Assembly (NCBI GenBank): GCA_000507305.1
Contig: DF239761.1
Location: 62,001-126,000 of the forward strand
Reading direction: 5' to 3'
Length of the DNA stretch: 64,000 bases
From: Breviolum minutum Mf 1.05b.01
Taxonomy: Eukaryota > Sar > Dinophyceae > Suessiales > Symbiodiniaceae
Shown: positions 10,610 to 22,932 of the stretch, in pieces
Layout of the letters: every line of letters starts with the position of its first letter
How positions within the stretch are numbered: position 1 is the first letter of the stretch
Made by a program: the position numbers and the translations under genes
Notes under the pieces: generated by a model
Seen by the model: only the letters and a program-made list of their open reading frames with translations
Databases searched by the model: none
Told to the model about the DNA's origin: nothing

Positions 10610-13600
10610 GGTGGTGCAGTGGGTAGTTGCAACAGAAGCAGAGGCTTTGCCATGCAGATCCTCCTTGTGGGGATTCTCAGATTTCAGCGTGTCAGTGCCA
10701 CCTTTTTTTTCGCAACGGTCTGCTTGCAGAATAGTGCGGTTGGTCAGTCACCTTGTAGCCAGCAGTCTCAGTAGTCCGTCAGTTTTGATCACATAAATAG
10801 CATCAGATCAGCAATGAAAAGTTGGAAGATGCTGTCAGATCGGAGTAATTAGTTGAAACACCAATGGGATAGAAAAAGCATGTATTGTTATACACATACC
10901 GTACTCCAAGTAGCTGCGAACAAGTGAGCCCGGCTCCCCCTCTGTACATTTCACCAACTCAGGATGAATATCCTTCTCGTATGATGGTGCTTTTAGATGG
11001 GTATGCTAGTCCGGAGTCTGGATAGTAGAATGTTGTGAGGACAGGCAGCTTAACCCGGCGAAATGGAGTAACCAAAAAGCAGTATTTTTGTGCCAGTTTA
11101 TCAAGGGTTTGAATGCATGCTCAAGCTGAAAATGGCAGGTTTTGCAACTGCTGTGGCAGTGTCGATCCGTTGATGTTTCAGGTGAAAGCCGCTGTGAACG
11201 AAACAAGCCACAGCCGCGACCACCAGGTCAGGATGGTTGTCATTGTGATATACCACAACTTGAAAGACTGGAACGAAAGTAAGGGGAAATACACCTTTTG
11301 GTTGCACCAGGTTGATCACTGCTGGCCGATGTGACATTTGATTGTCATGCTATCTTGCTATCATCATGATATTGGCATGCAGAAATAATGGCAAAATCAA
11401 TTAATTAATTTTCCTCCGGGATCCTGCGAGCTGTTTGGAATATATCTACGTACATATATTTCAGCTTACCTCTGTCATATAGTGCCAGGAGCGGACTGCT
11501 ACTACGATGCTGACTGCGAGGGCCCCTTCGGCAGGCAACTTGCCTTGGCATACTTTTATATATTTTTGATCACCGTTTTGAGCAGGTATGACTGCACAAC
11601 CTACTTGTGCCTACATATATCCTGCATGTATGAATCGAACCTCACAAAATTCTCAATCAATTCTCAATCACACTTATCAACTTGTACAACTGTAAAAATA
11701 TTGTTAAGTTTAGTGTGTTTTTTCAGGGTTTTTGATGTGGTGAATGCAGGAGATGATGGGAGTATGTAGATCTCTGATGATCTCTGTATTTTTAGATTCT
11801 TGTATAGATACTGAAATTCAAGACACTTGTCAGTTCAGTATGCCAGCTAGCAGCAAATGTTCAACCAAACGGCGTCCTGGATTCAAAGTGTCATTCACTC
11901 ATTCACTGATTGGACGGCTCAAGGTGTTTACAGCGAGTTTGTCGCCGGGCGCTGCTGACTCACCAAACTTGCAGCGTGAGCAACCCAAACGATCTATGTG
12001 TGCAGAGCCTAGCATCAGAAGGAGCAAGTTTAGAACATAAGATGCCACAAGTTTCAAATTGGTAGGGACCCGGAAGTAAGGCATTCAGCTGTTGGCCGAA
12101 GTGATGGTGAATTGGGAAGGCTTTCATGCAGAAAAACTTTCAAAAACTAACAACACTATGTGACAACCTTCCAACCCCATAGCACTCACGGGGAGGTGGG
12201 AAATACACAAAAATGCTAGCATGCCTTGAGCATATTCCACATTCGCTTAGTTGGTGGAGAAATATCTGACAATGATTTATGCCACACCTTCCACTCTGTT
12301 TATATACCGCTAGAATGTCCATCTAATGTCACATGTCAGTTTATGTTTCTCTTCATTTCCACGTTATTTCCATTCATTTCCCTGGGCAACAAATGGTGGC
12401 TTGGCGTAGCCCGTCGTACTCCGAGATCACTGGGCAGCGGGTTTGCTTCCGTGGTCGCTGTGCTGGCTTGGCTTCTGGCGCACCTTGTGCTGTTGGGGCT
12501 TCCAAGAGGGAAATCGTGCCATACTCGCATCACAAGAACCTAAAATCCCCCCCAAAAAAAGGAGTTTAGATTTTAGTATTAATACAGGGATGTTAATTCT
12601 AAATCACATTTAAGGCATTTTTAGTTTTAGACCTTGTTTCAGGTTGATGGAATCTCAGGCTCAATTAGCATGTTGCTAGAGAAGCATATTTGAGACACAT
12701 AAAATGAATCATGCCATGTGACATCTCATCGTTGCGACGTGTTGTCGCCTCATTTCCAACAACTGCAAGCTTCGAACATGTTTGTTTTTTGCTGAACATC
12801 CTGAAATCTGTTGGGTCAGCTGTAGATATCTGGGGCCAGTGAGTGACTCTGAGGCCAACATCGAGGGAGCAGACATTGACTGCAATCTGGGATGGTACTG
12901 ATTCTTGGTTGATGATTGTCAATATGCCAGTGAGGTGAATTTGATAGTTCAACGAAAGTGCAGGACACTGAAACAACAGGGTTTTTTGAATCTGCATATA
13001 ATTATAAGTGACCTCAAACCCAGACCATTATACGCATTCCTGTACTACACTACCTGTTTTTGATTCTAATCCAGATCATCGTGAATTCGATACGCTGGGA
13101 AGTGAGACTACTTGACATCCAAAAAGTTGATAGCTTGGGAATGCTTGGGATGTCATTTGATTAGCTTTTGTTACACGCCAAGCGCCAAGCCTTTGATGCA
13201 TAATACTATGTGCTGTAGTTCTGACTTGTTTCCAATAAGTGAGGTTTTCTTGGCGTTTGCACACCGCAGCTTCCAGTAGGCCTGGGCGTTTTAGCATGAA
13301 TCATTGAATCCAGATGAAACATCACGGAGCAGAAGCTGTTTTTTTTATGCCTCCGTGCATGTTCATATACATATTTTCGTTGTTTATTGCAGTAGTGAAG
13401 TTGGATACTTAGTGTCTCACACCATCAAACAGTTCTAGGTATTCTAGGTCAACTTGCTAATTTTGATGGTTTGTGATTGCTCGCAAAGAACTAGAGCAAC
13501 AACGAATGTGTGATACTTTATGTATGCACCCATGCACCTTTACATCTATATGATATGATATATATCTATAAATATTACTGTACCTCAATTCTCCCCGAAT

Positions 13601-13985
13601 CCATCATCATTGCGATACGTCATGATGTATGTCTCGATGTCGGTGGTATGGAAAAAAATTAAAACAAAACAAAAAACAGCAGGTCATAGCTGCACTGGCA
13701 TCCACGTCAACGAGTGTTTGAACGGCTCCTTGGATGCCAAGGCCTATCTTATGTGATGTCATGGAAGCACGTGGCTGCCTTCCAGGTTACGCCTGCAACC
13801 TTGCGATGTCAATTCCTCGATGTGTTCGGGACGGGAAATGGTGGGTCGTTGATTGGTTTTTGATGGTTTTTCATTGCGTGATTTGTTGTCACCCAGTGAG
13901 AACTTGAGCCGTAGGAATACAGCCTGTCTGTTGGCGATGCCAGTAGCAGCTTGGCTGACAGAGCAGTCAATGCTACCAGGGCGTG
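10610..13985. other. mostly featureless stretch with few candidate exons
   Basis: Besides the 45-base candidate exon at 11182-11226, I see a short cysteine-containing peptide after an acceptor at 11482 (PGADCYYDADCEGPFGRQL) and a frame at 11744-12040 without motifs. 12100-13985 holds AT-rich patches (13540-13600) and nothing I would call a gene. Confidence 0.35.
11182..11226 (+). CDS. candidate 45-base exon
   Basis: Fifteen codons (VKAAVNETSHSRDHQ) in phase 0 at both ends, exactly between a strong acceptor (gatgtttcag) and a GT donor (CACCAG|gtcagg). The size and splice signals are like those of the confirmed short exons of the HECT gene, but no partner exon is identified. Confidence 0.3.
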
Positions 13986-14236
13986 TTTTTCTTGTATTTG
14001 TTTAAATTGTTTAACCATAGGCCAGGCCGACCCTTCGCAATTGAATATTGAGTTCTTTGCGTATTTGCTCATATTTGCAATAAGGGGCTAGTGTGCCATG
14101 GTACTGAAACAAAGCATCTCGGGATAAGTATGTATAAGTCAGTATGATTGTCACATCAAGCACGGTGTTTCATGTCAGCAATCCTTCCCTCGAGAGAAAA
14201 GCTCTTTCCGGCCGGAGCGACATTTTTTGCTTTGCC

Positions 14237-14521
14237 ATGCGCTGTGTGTTGCTTGGATCAACGTTGGCCTTGGCATTGGTCGCCTTGCAAGGATGTGGTG
14301 ACGAAGTGACCTACCCGGAGTGTGCCAGCTACAGCAAGAACAGCGTTGGGCCACTTGCAGACGCCACCACATGTCGCACGGCATGTGTGACCGCTGAAGG
14401 CCTGGCAGAGAAGAATGGACAATTGGAGGATTGGAAAGGTAGCTCTGGATCTGGCAAATGTGAATGCTATGATGGCAGTGGCTATCGCAAGCTCTGTGAA
14501 GACTCTGGCTATTCTTCGTGA
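14237..14521 (+). CDS. small secreted cysteine-rich protein, copy A
   Basis: Uninterrupted 94-codon gene. The start is ATG at 14237. In the frame upstream of it the two duplicates disagree because of a 2-base indel, whereas they agree from this Met onward, which supports this start. The protein opens with a classic signal peptide (MRCVLLGSTLALALVALQGC). The mature part has Cys at about 20, 29, 46, 50, 75, 77 and 87, with a CRTAC pair and a CEC motif, is acidic, and ends DSGYSS. No known domain recognised; a small secreted or vacuolar-pathway protein is the likely class. Being intronless is unusual beside the fragmented genes here and could mean retroposition or simply a small gene. Differs from copy B at residue 41 (Ala/Thr) and at the last residue (Ser/Thr). 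Confidence 0.75.
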   Translation: MRCVLLGSTLALALVALQGCGDEVTYPECASYSKNSVGPLADATTCRTACVTAEGLAEKNGQLEDWKGSSGSGKCECYDGSGYRKLCEDSGYSS

Positions 14522-14691
14522 TGAAGCTGAACAGGTTTGAAGGAGCTAATTCGGTGGCATCGGTGTGACAGGCGAAGTCGTATCCAAAATTGCCCTGGCA
14601 TGCTAGGTACAGCCTTGCATCGTCGATTCATTCGAATGACGTGCTGTTTCAATTTGTTTCAGGTGTTCCTACGCGGCAAAATCCATGAGGA

Positions 14692-14961
14692 AGATCTCAA
14701 ACATTTCTATACCCTCCAGGAAACGATCACATATCGCACCATGAAAATCATCGACTCAAGAGTGCCTTCTGGGAGGGGATATGTGATCCTTCCCTGGAGG
14801 GAAAAAAAATGTCACAAACGTTGCCTAGTTTCCAGCAGCTTGATCTTCCTTATAGTCCGTCGGGGAAACACGCTGGCTTGATGGTAGCGCCGCTACCAAC
14901 AAGCCAACGTGTTTCCCAATGATGGCATTCGCTTCCAGCTGCCTCAGTCTGGGAAATCTCA
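14692..14961. mobile_element. foldback/MITE-like insertion with two hairpins
   Basis: Present only in duplication copy A; copy B reads straight across with 3 bases in its place. The insert is flanked by AGATCTCA (14692-14699) and AAATCTCA (14954-14961), a 7/8 match that could be a target-site duplication. Inside are two inverted repeats. Arms 14712-14735 and 14778-14801 (ccctccagg...atcacatatc) have a ~42-base loop. A near-perfect palindrome spans 14862-14918, centred at 14890, with arms starting ggggaaacacgctggcttg. No coding capacity. An 8-base duplication would fit hAT-type transposition, but that is inference. Confidence 0.65.
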
Positions 14962-15203
14962 GTAAGGACTGCTACAAAAAGCAAAATGTTGCTGTCACAG
15001 GGGTTGTATCTTTTCATGGCGGTTTTGCCACCGCATGCCTTTGCAAATCCACACGCACTTCTGATGTATCATTGAAGATGTTGTAAATGCGTTACTGGAT
15101 GTTATTGGTGCAACCTTGTGGCAATACCATGGAACCTTCTGACCTTGTGAGTTGAGGTCTTGGAAAGTTATGCAGGACGAACCATGTGGATCCCCATTTG
15201 CAG

Positions 15204-15403
15204 GTAGGGCATTGGTGGCAAAAAAACACATGAAAGCATCAGATTTGAAAGTTGGCACGCTTGGTGGGCAGGAATGTGCCCAATTGCCTGAGATGGCCAT
15301 GGAAAACGGGAAAGCAACAATCAATGGCCACCAGGTTGCAAGTGAAGTGTCGGTCACTGTTCGCGGGAGTTGTGACCTAGACATTCAGCCAGTTGATACA
15401 TGA
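15204..15403 (+). CDS. candidate terminal exon, unknown gene
   Basis: After the acceptor catttgcag, a frame starting in phase 1 is open for 66 codons to TGA at 15401-15403. The translation is protein-like (VAKKHMKASDLKVGTLGGQE, PEMAMENGKATINGHQVASE, VTVRGSCDLDIQPVDT) with the alternating pattern of beta strands. It lies just past the end of duplication copy A and has no counterpart after copy B. Function unknown. The sequence from 15404 to 16027 holds nothing I can support. Confidence 0.45.
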
Positions 15404-16027
15404 ACCTTTTGTGGAAGTTGCCCACGATTTATGCATGTAAAATATTGTTTTTGGTACGTCCATGTACGTCCTATTTGTTTCAGCTGGATCAGTTGATATG
15501 ACACATTGACAGAAATAAGGTACAAAGTCATTGAGTCATAGGGATATGCAATACCCCCTTGTTAGTACAAAGCCAACAAGGGCACATGTAGCCTCGGCAG
15601 GCTCTCGCCATTTTTACACCGCATAATGTTTGTTGCATTACCGGAAGTTAGGGGCATTCTATTGACAACAGAATTGAATAGAATGGTTACCTACACAGAA
15701 ATTATATATTGCACAGTATGCATTCCACGTCCACGACTTTTTATGACTACATTCGCCAGGATATCGCTGGGGATTTGATGAGTTGATATGCGGAAGCTGA
15801 GGTCGTGACTGCATGAAGGATTCAGAATGCCCTCGCCTGGAGACTTGGCAGAATCACAACGGCGTTGTTGTTTTTTTGGGATTGTTTGCTGTTCAAATCG
15901 TTGGTGAAAATGGTGAAATGATGGTGTTTTCGAAGTGACATTGATTATTGGACACTTGATTTCCATACTTAACCTATTTGATTTGAAATTGGATTTCGTT
16001 TGAGGATTCTGGCGGATGTGTTTTCAG

Positions 16028-16918
16028 GCCATGTGAAGACCCAAGGGGCAAAATTTTATTTCAGCTGGCATAGGGACTACCAGATCATACCAGATCCATC
16101 ACTATGTCATCAATTGGTCAGGATGGATCATTTGGAGAATGCCTTTGCAAGCAATGGTGGGAAGGTGTGGGGTCTTTTAAGGACGAGTCACACCACATCC
16201 CACCCCACGTGTCTTGAACAAAATAGTTTCAGAGCTAGGAGACTATTTGAATCTGAAAGTCTGGAGGAATTGAAAGTGTTTAAAGCATTTGAGTGTTTTC
16301 TGGCCGCACACTAGCAAAATCTAGTAAATATGTAAATACATTCCATGGTATATATACATGATGTTCATCATGTCTGAACGAATCGCGTGTCGCTTGAAAA
16401 GCAACACGCGATGATGCAACCATGATACAAATGACCCCCTGATTCTTTCTGTGATTTCCGATGTTTCGAGCAATTTTGCATATTGCCTCACCACTTGAAT
16501 TGCAGCTCATCAAGACTCATTCTCTGTTTGAAACCACCAGGCGACGGCTTCTCAGGCTTTTGCGAACTGACAGTGGTTCAGCCGTGGCGGCCAGCCTTCA
16601 GGTGCCGAGGAAGCGGATGGGAACTGTAATCAGGAGGTGTTGCCAACTGCACTGCTGTCCATCAGCAGCGTTACTTAAGTCAAGTTCAGGGATCTTTTCT
16701 TGCACTTTCTTTCCTCCCTATGAAACCTTATGCAACTAAGATCAGTCAAGACTATGGTAGGCTTCAGATATCAAGAAACAGCAACAGCCAAAATGAGGCG
16801 CTTTTGGGAAGCTGCTGTCGTATATTGCCACCACAACTGGTCCCAAGAACGCTGTGCTGCAGAGATTGGCTTTGAAGAGGCCCTCCATCGAGATGTAACC
16901 CTCCGTTGGATCAAATAA
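16028..16918 (+). CDS. 3' end of a multi-exon gene, possibly sulfotransferase-like
   Basis: Four phase-compatible exons: 16028-16164 (acceptor ttttcag, donor AAG|gtgtgg), 16506-16601 (32 codons, phase 0 at both ends, donor CAG|gtgccg), a short one from 16634 to about 16667 ending at a GC donor, and 16761-16918 ending in TAA. The first reads HVKTQGAKFYFSWHRDYQ, then CHQLVRMDHLENAFAS; this resembles the H..PQ...F and RxEhLexdF pattern of carbohydrate sulfotransferases, but weakly. The last exons are basic and helical (TTRRRLLRLLRTDSGSA; KMRRFWEAAVVYCHHNWSQE). The gene's 5' part was not found upstream. The phase chain makes a real gene likely; the family assignment is a suggestion only. Confidence 0.55.
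16382..16412. repeat. 14-bp-stem hairpin
   Basis: Arms atcgcgtgtcgctt (16382-16395) and aagcaacacgcgat (16399-16412) pair with one mismatch around a 3-base loop, in the intron after the 16028-16164 exon. A smaller near-palindrome (catgatgttcatcatg) lies just upstream. Possibly a small foldback element. Confidence 0.7.
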
Positions 16919-17155
16919 AGTCAAACTAGATCGCGCTACCACTTTATTTCTGTATGATTATTTTCGTGTAATGTTGGTTAGCTTCGTTTAGTTTGAAATG
17001 ACTTTTGAAAGGTATCAGGAACCTACATTTCAAGAATACTCAATCTACTACCGTTTTTAATTGTTTGAGGTCTGGACTTTTGTCTAAGACTGTACCCGAT
17101 GTTTCTTTGCAGATGATGTGCAACCAACGTGTTTTCGGAAACGAAGTTAACACGG

Positions 17156-17512
17156 CAACAACAACGATAGTTATCACAACAACAATGATAGCAGCCACAA
17201 CAGTAACGATAGCAGCCGCAACAAAAACAACAACAAAAATAAAGAAAAAACTACAAAAAGAACAAACAACAAGAACGGCAACTAAAAAGTTCACAACAAC
17301 CATCACTATAGCACCACCACCAACCATACTACAACTACAACAGAAGCAACAGCAACAAGAACTAGTAACAAGTACTTTTAGCATTAGCAGTAGTAGTAGT
17401 AGTACTACTACTACTACTACTACTACTACTGCTACTACTACTACTACTACTACTACTATTACTTCTACTTCTACTTCTACTTCTACGTCTACTTTTACTT
17501 TTACCTTAACTT

Positions 17513-17548
<36 letters not shown>

Positions 17549-17632
17549 GTACTATAACTAGTACTTTAACTAGTACTACTACTACTACTACTACTGCTAC
17601 TACTACTACTACTACTATTACTACTTCTACTT

Positions 17633-17665
<33 letters not shown>

Positions 17666-17682
17666 TAACTAGTACTTACTAG

Positions 17683-17717
<35 letters not shown>

Positions 17718-17738
17718 TCACTACTACTACTACTAGTA

Positions 17739-17793
<55 letters not shown>

Positions 17794-17868
17794 CATTACC
17801 ACTTCTACTTCTACTTCTACTTCTACTTCTACTTCTACTTCTACTTCTACTTCTACTACTGAATTCTT
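17156..17868. repeat. (ACA)-rich then (ACT)n trinucleotide repeats
   Basis: 17156-17390 is a degenerate ACA/AAC-rich tract. 17391-17868 is mostly ACT/TAC triplets with interspersed TTC and GTA interruptions and a clean (TTCTAC)n block at about 17800-17858. All six frames are open over long distances as a consequence. I regard the long Thr-rich and Ser-rich translations as artefacts. Confidence 0.95.
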
Positions 17869-18601
17869 CTACGACTACTGCAACTGAAACTGCTACAGCA
17901 CCAGCAGCAACAGCAACCACAACCTGCCTTTCCGTCTTTGCGGTTGTTTCACGGAGTTGTGCACCTGTTGCCCTTGAGTTCTCGCCAGGTCTTAGCGGAC
18001 ATGCGGCGAGACGCTGCGGCGCGATCCTCCGATCCCACGGAGGTAGGGTAGATGGAACCAACCTCTCGGTGGCCTCGGTCAAGGTTGACATGGTGAGACA
18101 AAAAAATGGTTGAAAATGCTGGAACCATTTTGCACCCACCTTCTTGAACTTTCATGTTTCACATCCTTGACAAGTGGAAAAGCAGTGTAGAGTGGATATG
18201 GTAATTACAGTCATGATCATCATGCAACCATGCCAGGATGTCGCATTCCTGTAGGCGATTAATGACTGTGATAATTTCATGATGCGGATACAGATAGGCA
18301 CAAACTCTTAACTATCGTGGCATTCGGCTTCAAGTACAACTTGATATGTCTCTCCAAAGATCTCCAAAGTATCAATTCCATTCGATTTGTTAAGACCAAG
18401 CAGCGGTTTCTCTTCGGTCTTCCGCTGCAGATCAAGAGCTGCGCCACCCAACTCATCACAATTTGGGACAAAGGCGCCACATTGCGATCCACAGGCCAGG
18501 ATCTTGGGTTACTGCAAATCGATTGATGTTTTTGGATGCCATAGCAATGATGTTTGACAAGGTAGAATCCTTTAGGAGCATCCCCTAGCTACGCCTTACA
18601 G
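17869..18601. other. stretch without firm gene
   Basis: A plus-strand segment after an acceptor at about 18430 (ctgcag|) reads IKSCATQLITIWDKGATLR and could be an exon, but has no credible donor. The rest shows nothing. Confidence 0.3.
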
Positions 18602-19040
18602 CAGCTGTTGCGACTGAGGAATGTTTACAACTTTTGGAGACTCGGCTTGAAGAAATTCAGCCAAGGTGGATCTCAATTGTGTGAGGTGGGTTCTTCCAAA
18701 AGTGATGATATGAGATGATATGATGATATGAGAGCAGGAGGAAGATGATCTATATAGATATATTTTCAGCCCATTAAAGCATATTGCAAAATATTACAAC
18801 ATATAGCGATTTATAACGTATACATTACCCTATAGATACTATACATGGTTGCCATCCTTAGTTTCATGTGTGACCTGGACCAAAGCTACTGCATGCAAGG
18901 GAATGCACGGTAGGGAACCAGGACATCTATAAGCAGATTGGGTGTGTGGACTTGTGACTTGTCTTGTTTGCCAAGACCTTTGAATTTTCAGGATCCCTCG
19001 GCCCTGAACACCAATTGGAGGGTTTTGGAAACCAGCTCAG
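18602..19040 (+). CDS. two candidate exons of an unknown gene
   Basis: Exon 18602-18685 (acceptor cgccttacag, donor GTGTGAG|gtggg) is 28 codons, phase 0 at both ends, reading LLRLRNVYNFWRLGLKKFSQ then GGSQLCE. Exon 18992-19040 (acceptor aattttcag, donor GCTCAG|gtttgg) is 16 codons plus one base, reading DPSALNTNWRVLETSS, and joins the first in phase. A further protein-like frame at about 19213-19340 (ELGSGDITLRFGEACAKDLG) may be the next exon, but its boundaries do not fit. Function unknown. Confidence 0.45.
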
Positions 19041-19404
19041 GTTTGGTTCTACTCACATTGGGTAATCACCTTTGACGTGAGGATGACTACAATCGATTGA
19101 ATTTGGCAGCGGCAGCTGGAAAGTGTTCAAGATGCTCGAAGAGCGCCAAAAGGGGCTAAAAGCCCCATGTACATAATACTTCTACTTCGCTTTGCGTGAC
19201 AAATGACTGGCCAGCAGAGACTTGACCTTGGGTGTTTGCCAATGTGAGCTCGGCTCGGGTGATATTACTTTGAGGTTTGGAGAGGCTTGCGCCAAAGACC
19301 TCGGGTTGTTTGCCACTGCGGCGAAATGGCTCAGGTGGAAGGGGGTTAGATGGAGGAGAGGATTTTCAAATATTTTCACGATGTATCTATGCTCTTTGGG
19401 GTAG

Positions 19405-21180
19405 CATTGGGTGTGGTTACTTTAGTTTATGATGTTTATGTTTTGGGTTACTATGGTTTGGGATTTTGATTTGTTAGGACCGATTTGGATAGTCATTCGT
19501 AGCATACAGTCGCACGCTATGCATTGCCAGCGCTGTCATTTTAGACGTTCATTCAGCCACGTGCTTGCTTTGATAAACCCAAGTAGATGGATGACCGGCT
19601 TGAAGTAAGCAGATATAAGCAGGACTTTTAGTGAAAGGTATCTTATTTTCTTATTTTTTTTGAATCATTTGTAGGATGGTTCGCGTTTCATTCTGCGCAA
19701 CTACTACACTACTGCCATGAGTGAAGTCTGAGGCAGTGAAGGGTTTTGTGGTTGAATCGGTGCTCGGCAGGTGTTCCTCTAAAGGCACGGCACTAGGCGG
19801 GGGAGACGGGGATGAAACTGCGCTTCTTGGGAGGTCAAGATGTAACTGAGATTTGCAGGGAAATACCCCTGGATTGCGGTGGAATCACAATGAGAACCCG
19901 TTAAAGTCGAATGCTAGTCAGCTAGTCACTAGTCCAGGGCATTGAAACGGCATGGAGTTCAAAACACATTCAAGCCTGAAATTGTGATGAGATGTGATTC
20001 ATATTCATGTGCCAGCCTTTGGAAAGCGTAGTTGTCACGATCAGGTGAAGTGATAGTGCATGCCAATTCATGACGGAAAGTTATGTCGAATGCTGTGTCC
20101 AAATCCAAGCGTGATGACACCGAATTCCATTTAAAGACGTACATGTCTTGCCCACCGAGCTACACCGAGAGCCCGAGAGAAAAGACAAGTGTCATCTGTC
20201 ATCATTTGTGCAATCAGCTGTCACAATTTGCAATGTGCACAAGTATTTGTAATGGATTGTACAAAAAAGGTTTATCACTGTTTCTCATTTGCAAGCATGG
20301 CAACCAACACACTCACACTGCATCCCACTTCGGCAAGTCTTGAACTTGTGCTTTGCTCAAGTAATTGTAGATAGCAACGGTCGGCTATTTGACAGCTGCA
20401 GTATCTACTTGCATGTATCCGGCCACCAATATCAGGACCAGATAGACATGCTGAACAGAAGGATGCACAAACATGCTCTGAGCGTACCGCATCCATTTGC
20501 TTCATCAAAGCAGTACCAATACTACTTTGTCATTTACCTAATTCTTTTGCTTTCAGTGAATTCAGCTTCGACTTACTACATGATGTAGACGCTCCATTTT
20601 ACATTGAACAACAAATGCATTTAATGCAGCTTCAGAATGAGAATATTCAGCAAATTTGAAAATGGACAGCTGGCTAGTCAAAACAAGCCATATATAACTT
20701 GTTCTTTGAATTCGTTGCCACTCACATGTTCGACTTCGACGGCAAGGCAGTGTGCATGAGCACGTTCAAGCACCACTTTGATCATCTTGGCAACCAAAGC
20801 TTTGTGAGCTATCATTGACAACTGCACCCACGCACACACATGCAATAATGAAGTTGGCTTGTGCCAACAGTCAATGTTTTGATTGCTTCTTTTTCTTGTG
20901 ACAATGTAAGTAGATGGTACCAGGCCAGATGCAGATATTTGAGGTGTTCTGAAGAGAACAACACTGAAGACATACATCGGAATGATATGGAATGACATTT
21001 ATGAGCCTGAGCACACACTTTTTCTTTTGATCTTCAGAAAAAAAATCATCTCAATTCCTGCGCCTTTTGTGATGCGGAAGCCTTCCAACCACTCTGGATT
21101 TCCAGCACCTTTTTCAGCCCCGAAGCGATACCAGGTTGGAGGGAGCAGCAGGGTGGATTTGAGCGGACGAGGTGGCTTGT
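19405..21180. other. stretch without supported gene
   Basis: Several short frames (for example 20083-20343 and 20289-20588) without motifs or convincing splice sites. Ends where duplication copy B begins. Confidence 0.35.
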
Positions 21181-22029
21181 TTTTTCTTGTATTTGATGTA
21201 TTTGCTTACATTGTTTAACCCTGGTAACCAGGCCGACCCTTGGCAATTGAATATTGAGTTCTTTGCGTGTTTGCTCATATTTGCAATAAGGGGCTAGTGT
21301 GCCATGGTACTGAAACAAAGCATCTCGGGATAAGTATGTATAAGTCAGTATGATTGTCACATCAAGCACGGTGTTTCATGTCAGCAATCCTTCCCTCGAG
21401 AGAAAAGCTCTTTCCGGCCGGAGCGACATTGTGCTTTGCCATGCGCTGTGTGTTGCTTGGATCAACGTTGGCCTTGGCATTGGTCGCCTTGCAAGGATGT
21501 GGTGACGAAGTGACCTACCCGGAGTGTGCCAGCTACAGCAAGAACAGCGTTGGGCCACTTACAGACGCCACCACATGTCGCACGGCATGTGTGACCGCTG
21601 AAGGCCTGGCAGAGAAGAATGGACAATTGGAGGATTGGAAAGGTAGCTCTGGATCTGGCAAATGTGAATGCTATGATGGCAGTGGCTATCGCAAGCTCTG
21701 TGAAGACTCTGGCTATTCTACGTGATGAAGCTGAACAGGTTTGAAGGAGGAAATTCGGTGGCATCGGTGTGACAGGCGAAGTCGTATCCAAAATTGCCCT
21801 GGCATGCTAGGTACAGCCTTGCATCGTCGATTCATTCGAATGACGTGCTGTTTCAATTTGTTTCAGGTGTTCCTACGCGGCAAAATCCATGAGGATTGAA
21901 ATCTCAGTAAGGACTGCTACAAAAAGCAAAATGTTGCTGTCACAGGGGTTGTATCTTTTCATGGCGGTTTTTCCACCGCATGCCTTTGCAAATCCACACG
22001 AACTTCTGATGTATCATTGAAGATGTTGC
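21181..22029 (+). repeat. segmental duplication, copy B
   Basis: Second copy of the block at 13986-15084, lacking the foldback insertion. The flanking sequence before 21181 and after 22029 is unrelated to that of copy A. Confidence 0.95.
21441..21725 (+). CDS. small secreted cysteine-rich protein, copy B
   Basis: Second 94-codon intronless copy, starting at ATG 21441, with the same signal peptide and the same cysteine positions as the copy at 14237. It differs by two residues (Thr at 41, Thr at the end). Upstream sequence is also shared for about 260 bases, so the presumed promoter was copied along. Both copies look intact. Confidence 0.75.
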   Translation: MRCVLLGSTLALALVALQGCGDEVTYPECASYSKNSVGPLTDATTCRTACVTAEGLAEKNGQLEDWKGSSGSGKCECYDGSGYRKLCEDSGYST

Positions 22030-22835
22030 AAAGATGTTTGTCCATGAATGCCCCTCAAGCACCCTATAGCACCCTCACTACCATTGTTAGGTCGAAAGAC
22101 GGGTGCTCGGCAAGCGGAGGAGAGTCGATCGGATTTCGTGAAACGTTTGGAAAACTCAGCAAGTCGTGTGAAGGGCTTTGTTTTGGGCGGTCGTTTTCGG
22201 AGTGGAACCTACGCTCAAATAGGCGCATTGTAGCAGCTTGGCGATTCATTTGACTGCCGAGTAGATCGATACAAACACATCACACACTTTTGTCTATGGC
22301 TTTCTGCATTTGTTGGTAGTACAATACAATACAGTTCTCAGATTCAAAATACGGGGCGAGGGATCGTATGCCTAGAAACATACATGGATCATTAATATTT
22401 GTGAATATTTCATAATATACATGCTATATGATATGCTGTAAATATATCAAGATATAATACAAAGTATTTAGAATGTATTTACATGCAAATTTATCTACAA
22501 GCTTTGGGTATATACCCGCTGTGATTTGGGAGCGGATGTGAGGCCAGCACCAAGAGCGCGAAGCCCGTGAACGGAAAAGGACTGAACAGTTCCCGGGGAA
22601 CATGTGGAAACGAATGGTGTTGGTTGCTTGCTTGCTTGGTTCGTTGGATTGTTTTCCTGGATTTCCTTGTTGTTGTTTAATGGGTTTTTGTGTTGTTGTT
22701 AGTGTGNNNNNGAACGATGTGTGTGTGCTTTCGTGAGTTTCTGTTCTGTTGTTGTTATGGTTTGTTGTGTGTGTTGTGTTGTGTTGTGTGGTGTGTGTGT
22801 GTGTGTGTGTGTGTGTTGTGTGTGTGTGGTGTGTG

Positions 22836-22886
<51 letters not shown>

Positions 22887-22892
22887 GTTGTT

Positions 22893-22932
<40 letters not shown>

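Larger units (their letters stand above)
13986..15084 (+). repeat. segmental duplication, copy A
   Basis: Nearly identical to 21181-22029: same 5' flank, same coding sequence, same 3' flank down to the shared gatgtatcattgaagatgttg. Similarity begins abruptly at tttttcttgtatttg and stops abruptly after 15084. Copy A is longer because of an extra segment at about 14692-14953. Both copies face the same way, about 7.2 kb apart. Confidence 0.95.

Noticed and set aside
17005..18139. Long Thr/Tyr- and Ser/Arg-rich open frames on both strands
   Set aside because: They are generated by the ACT/TAC trinucleotide repeat, which lacks stops in most frames. No conserved or non-repetitive domain.
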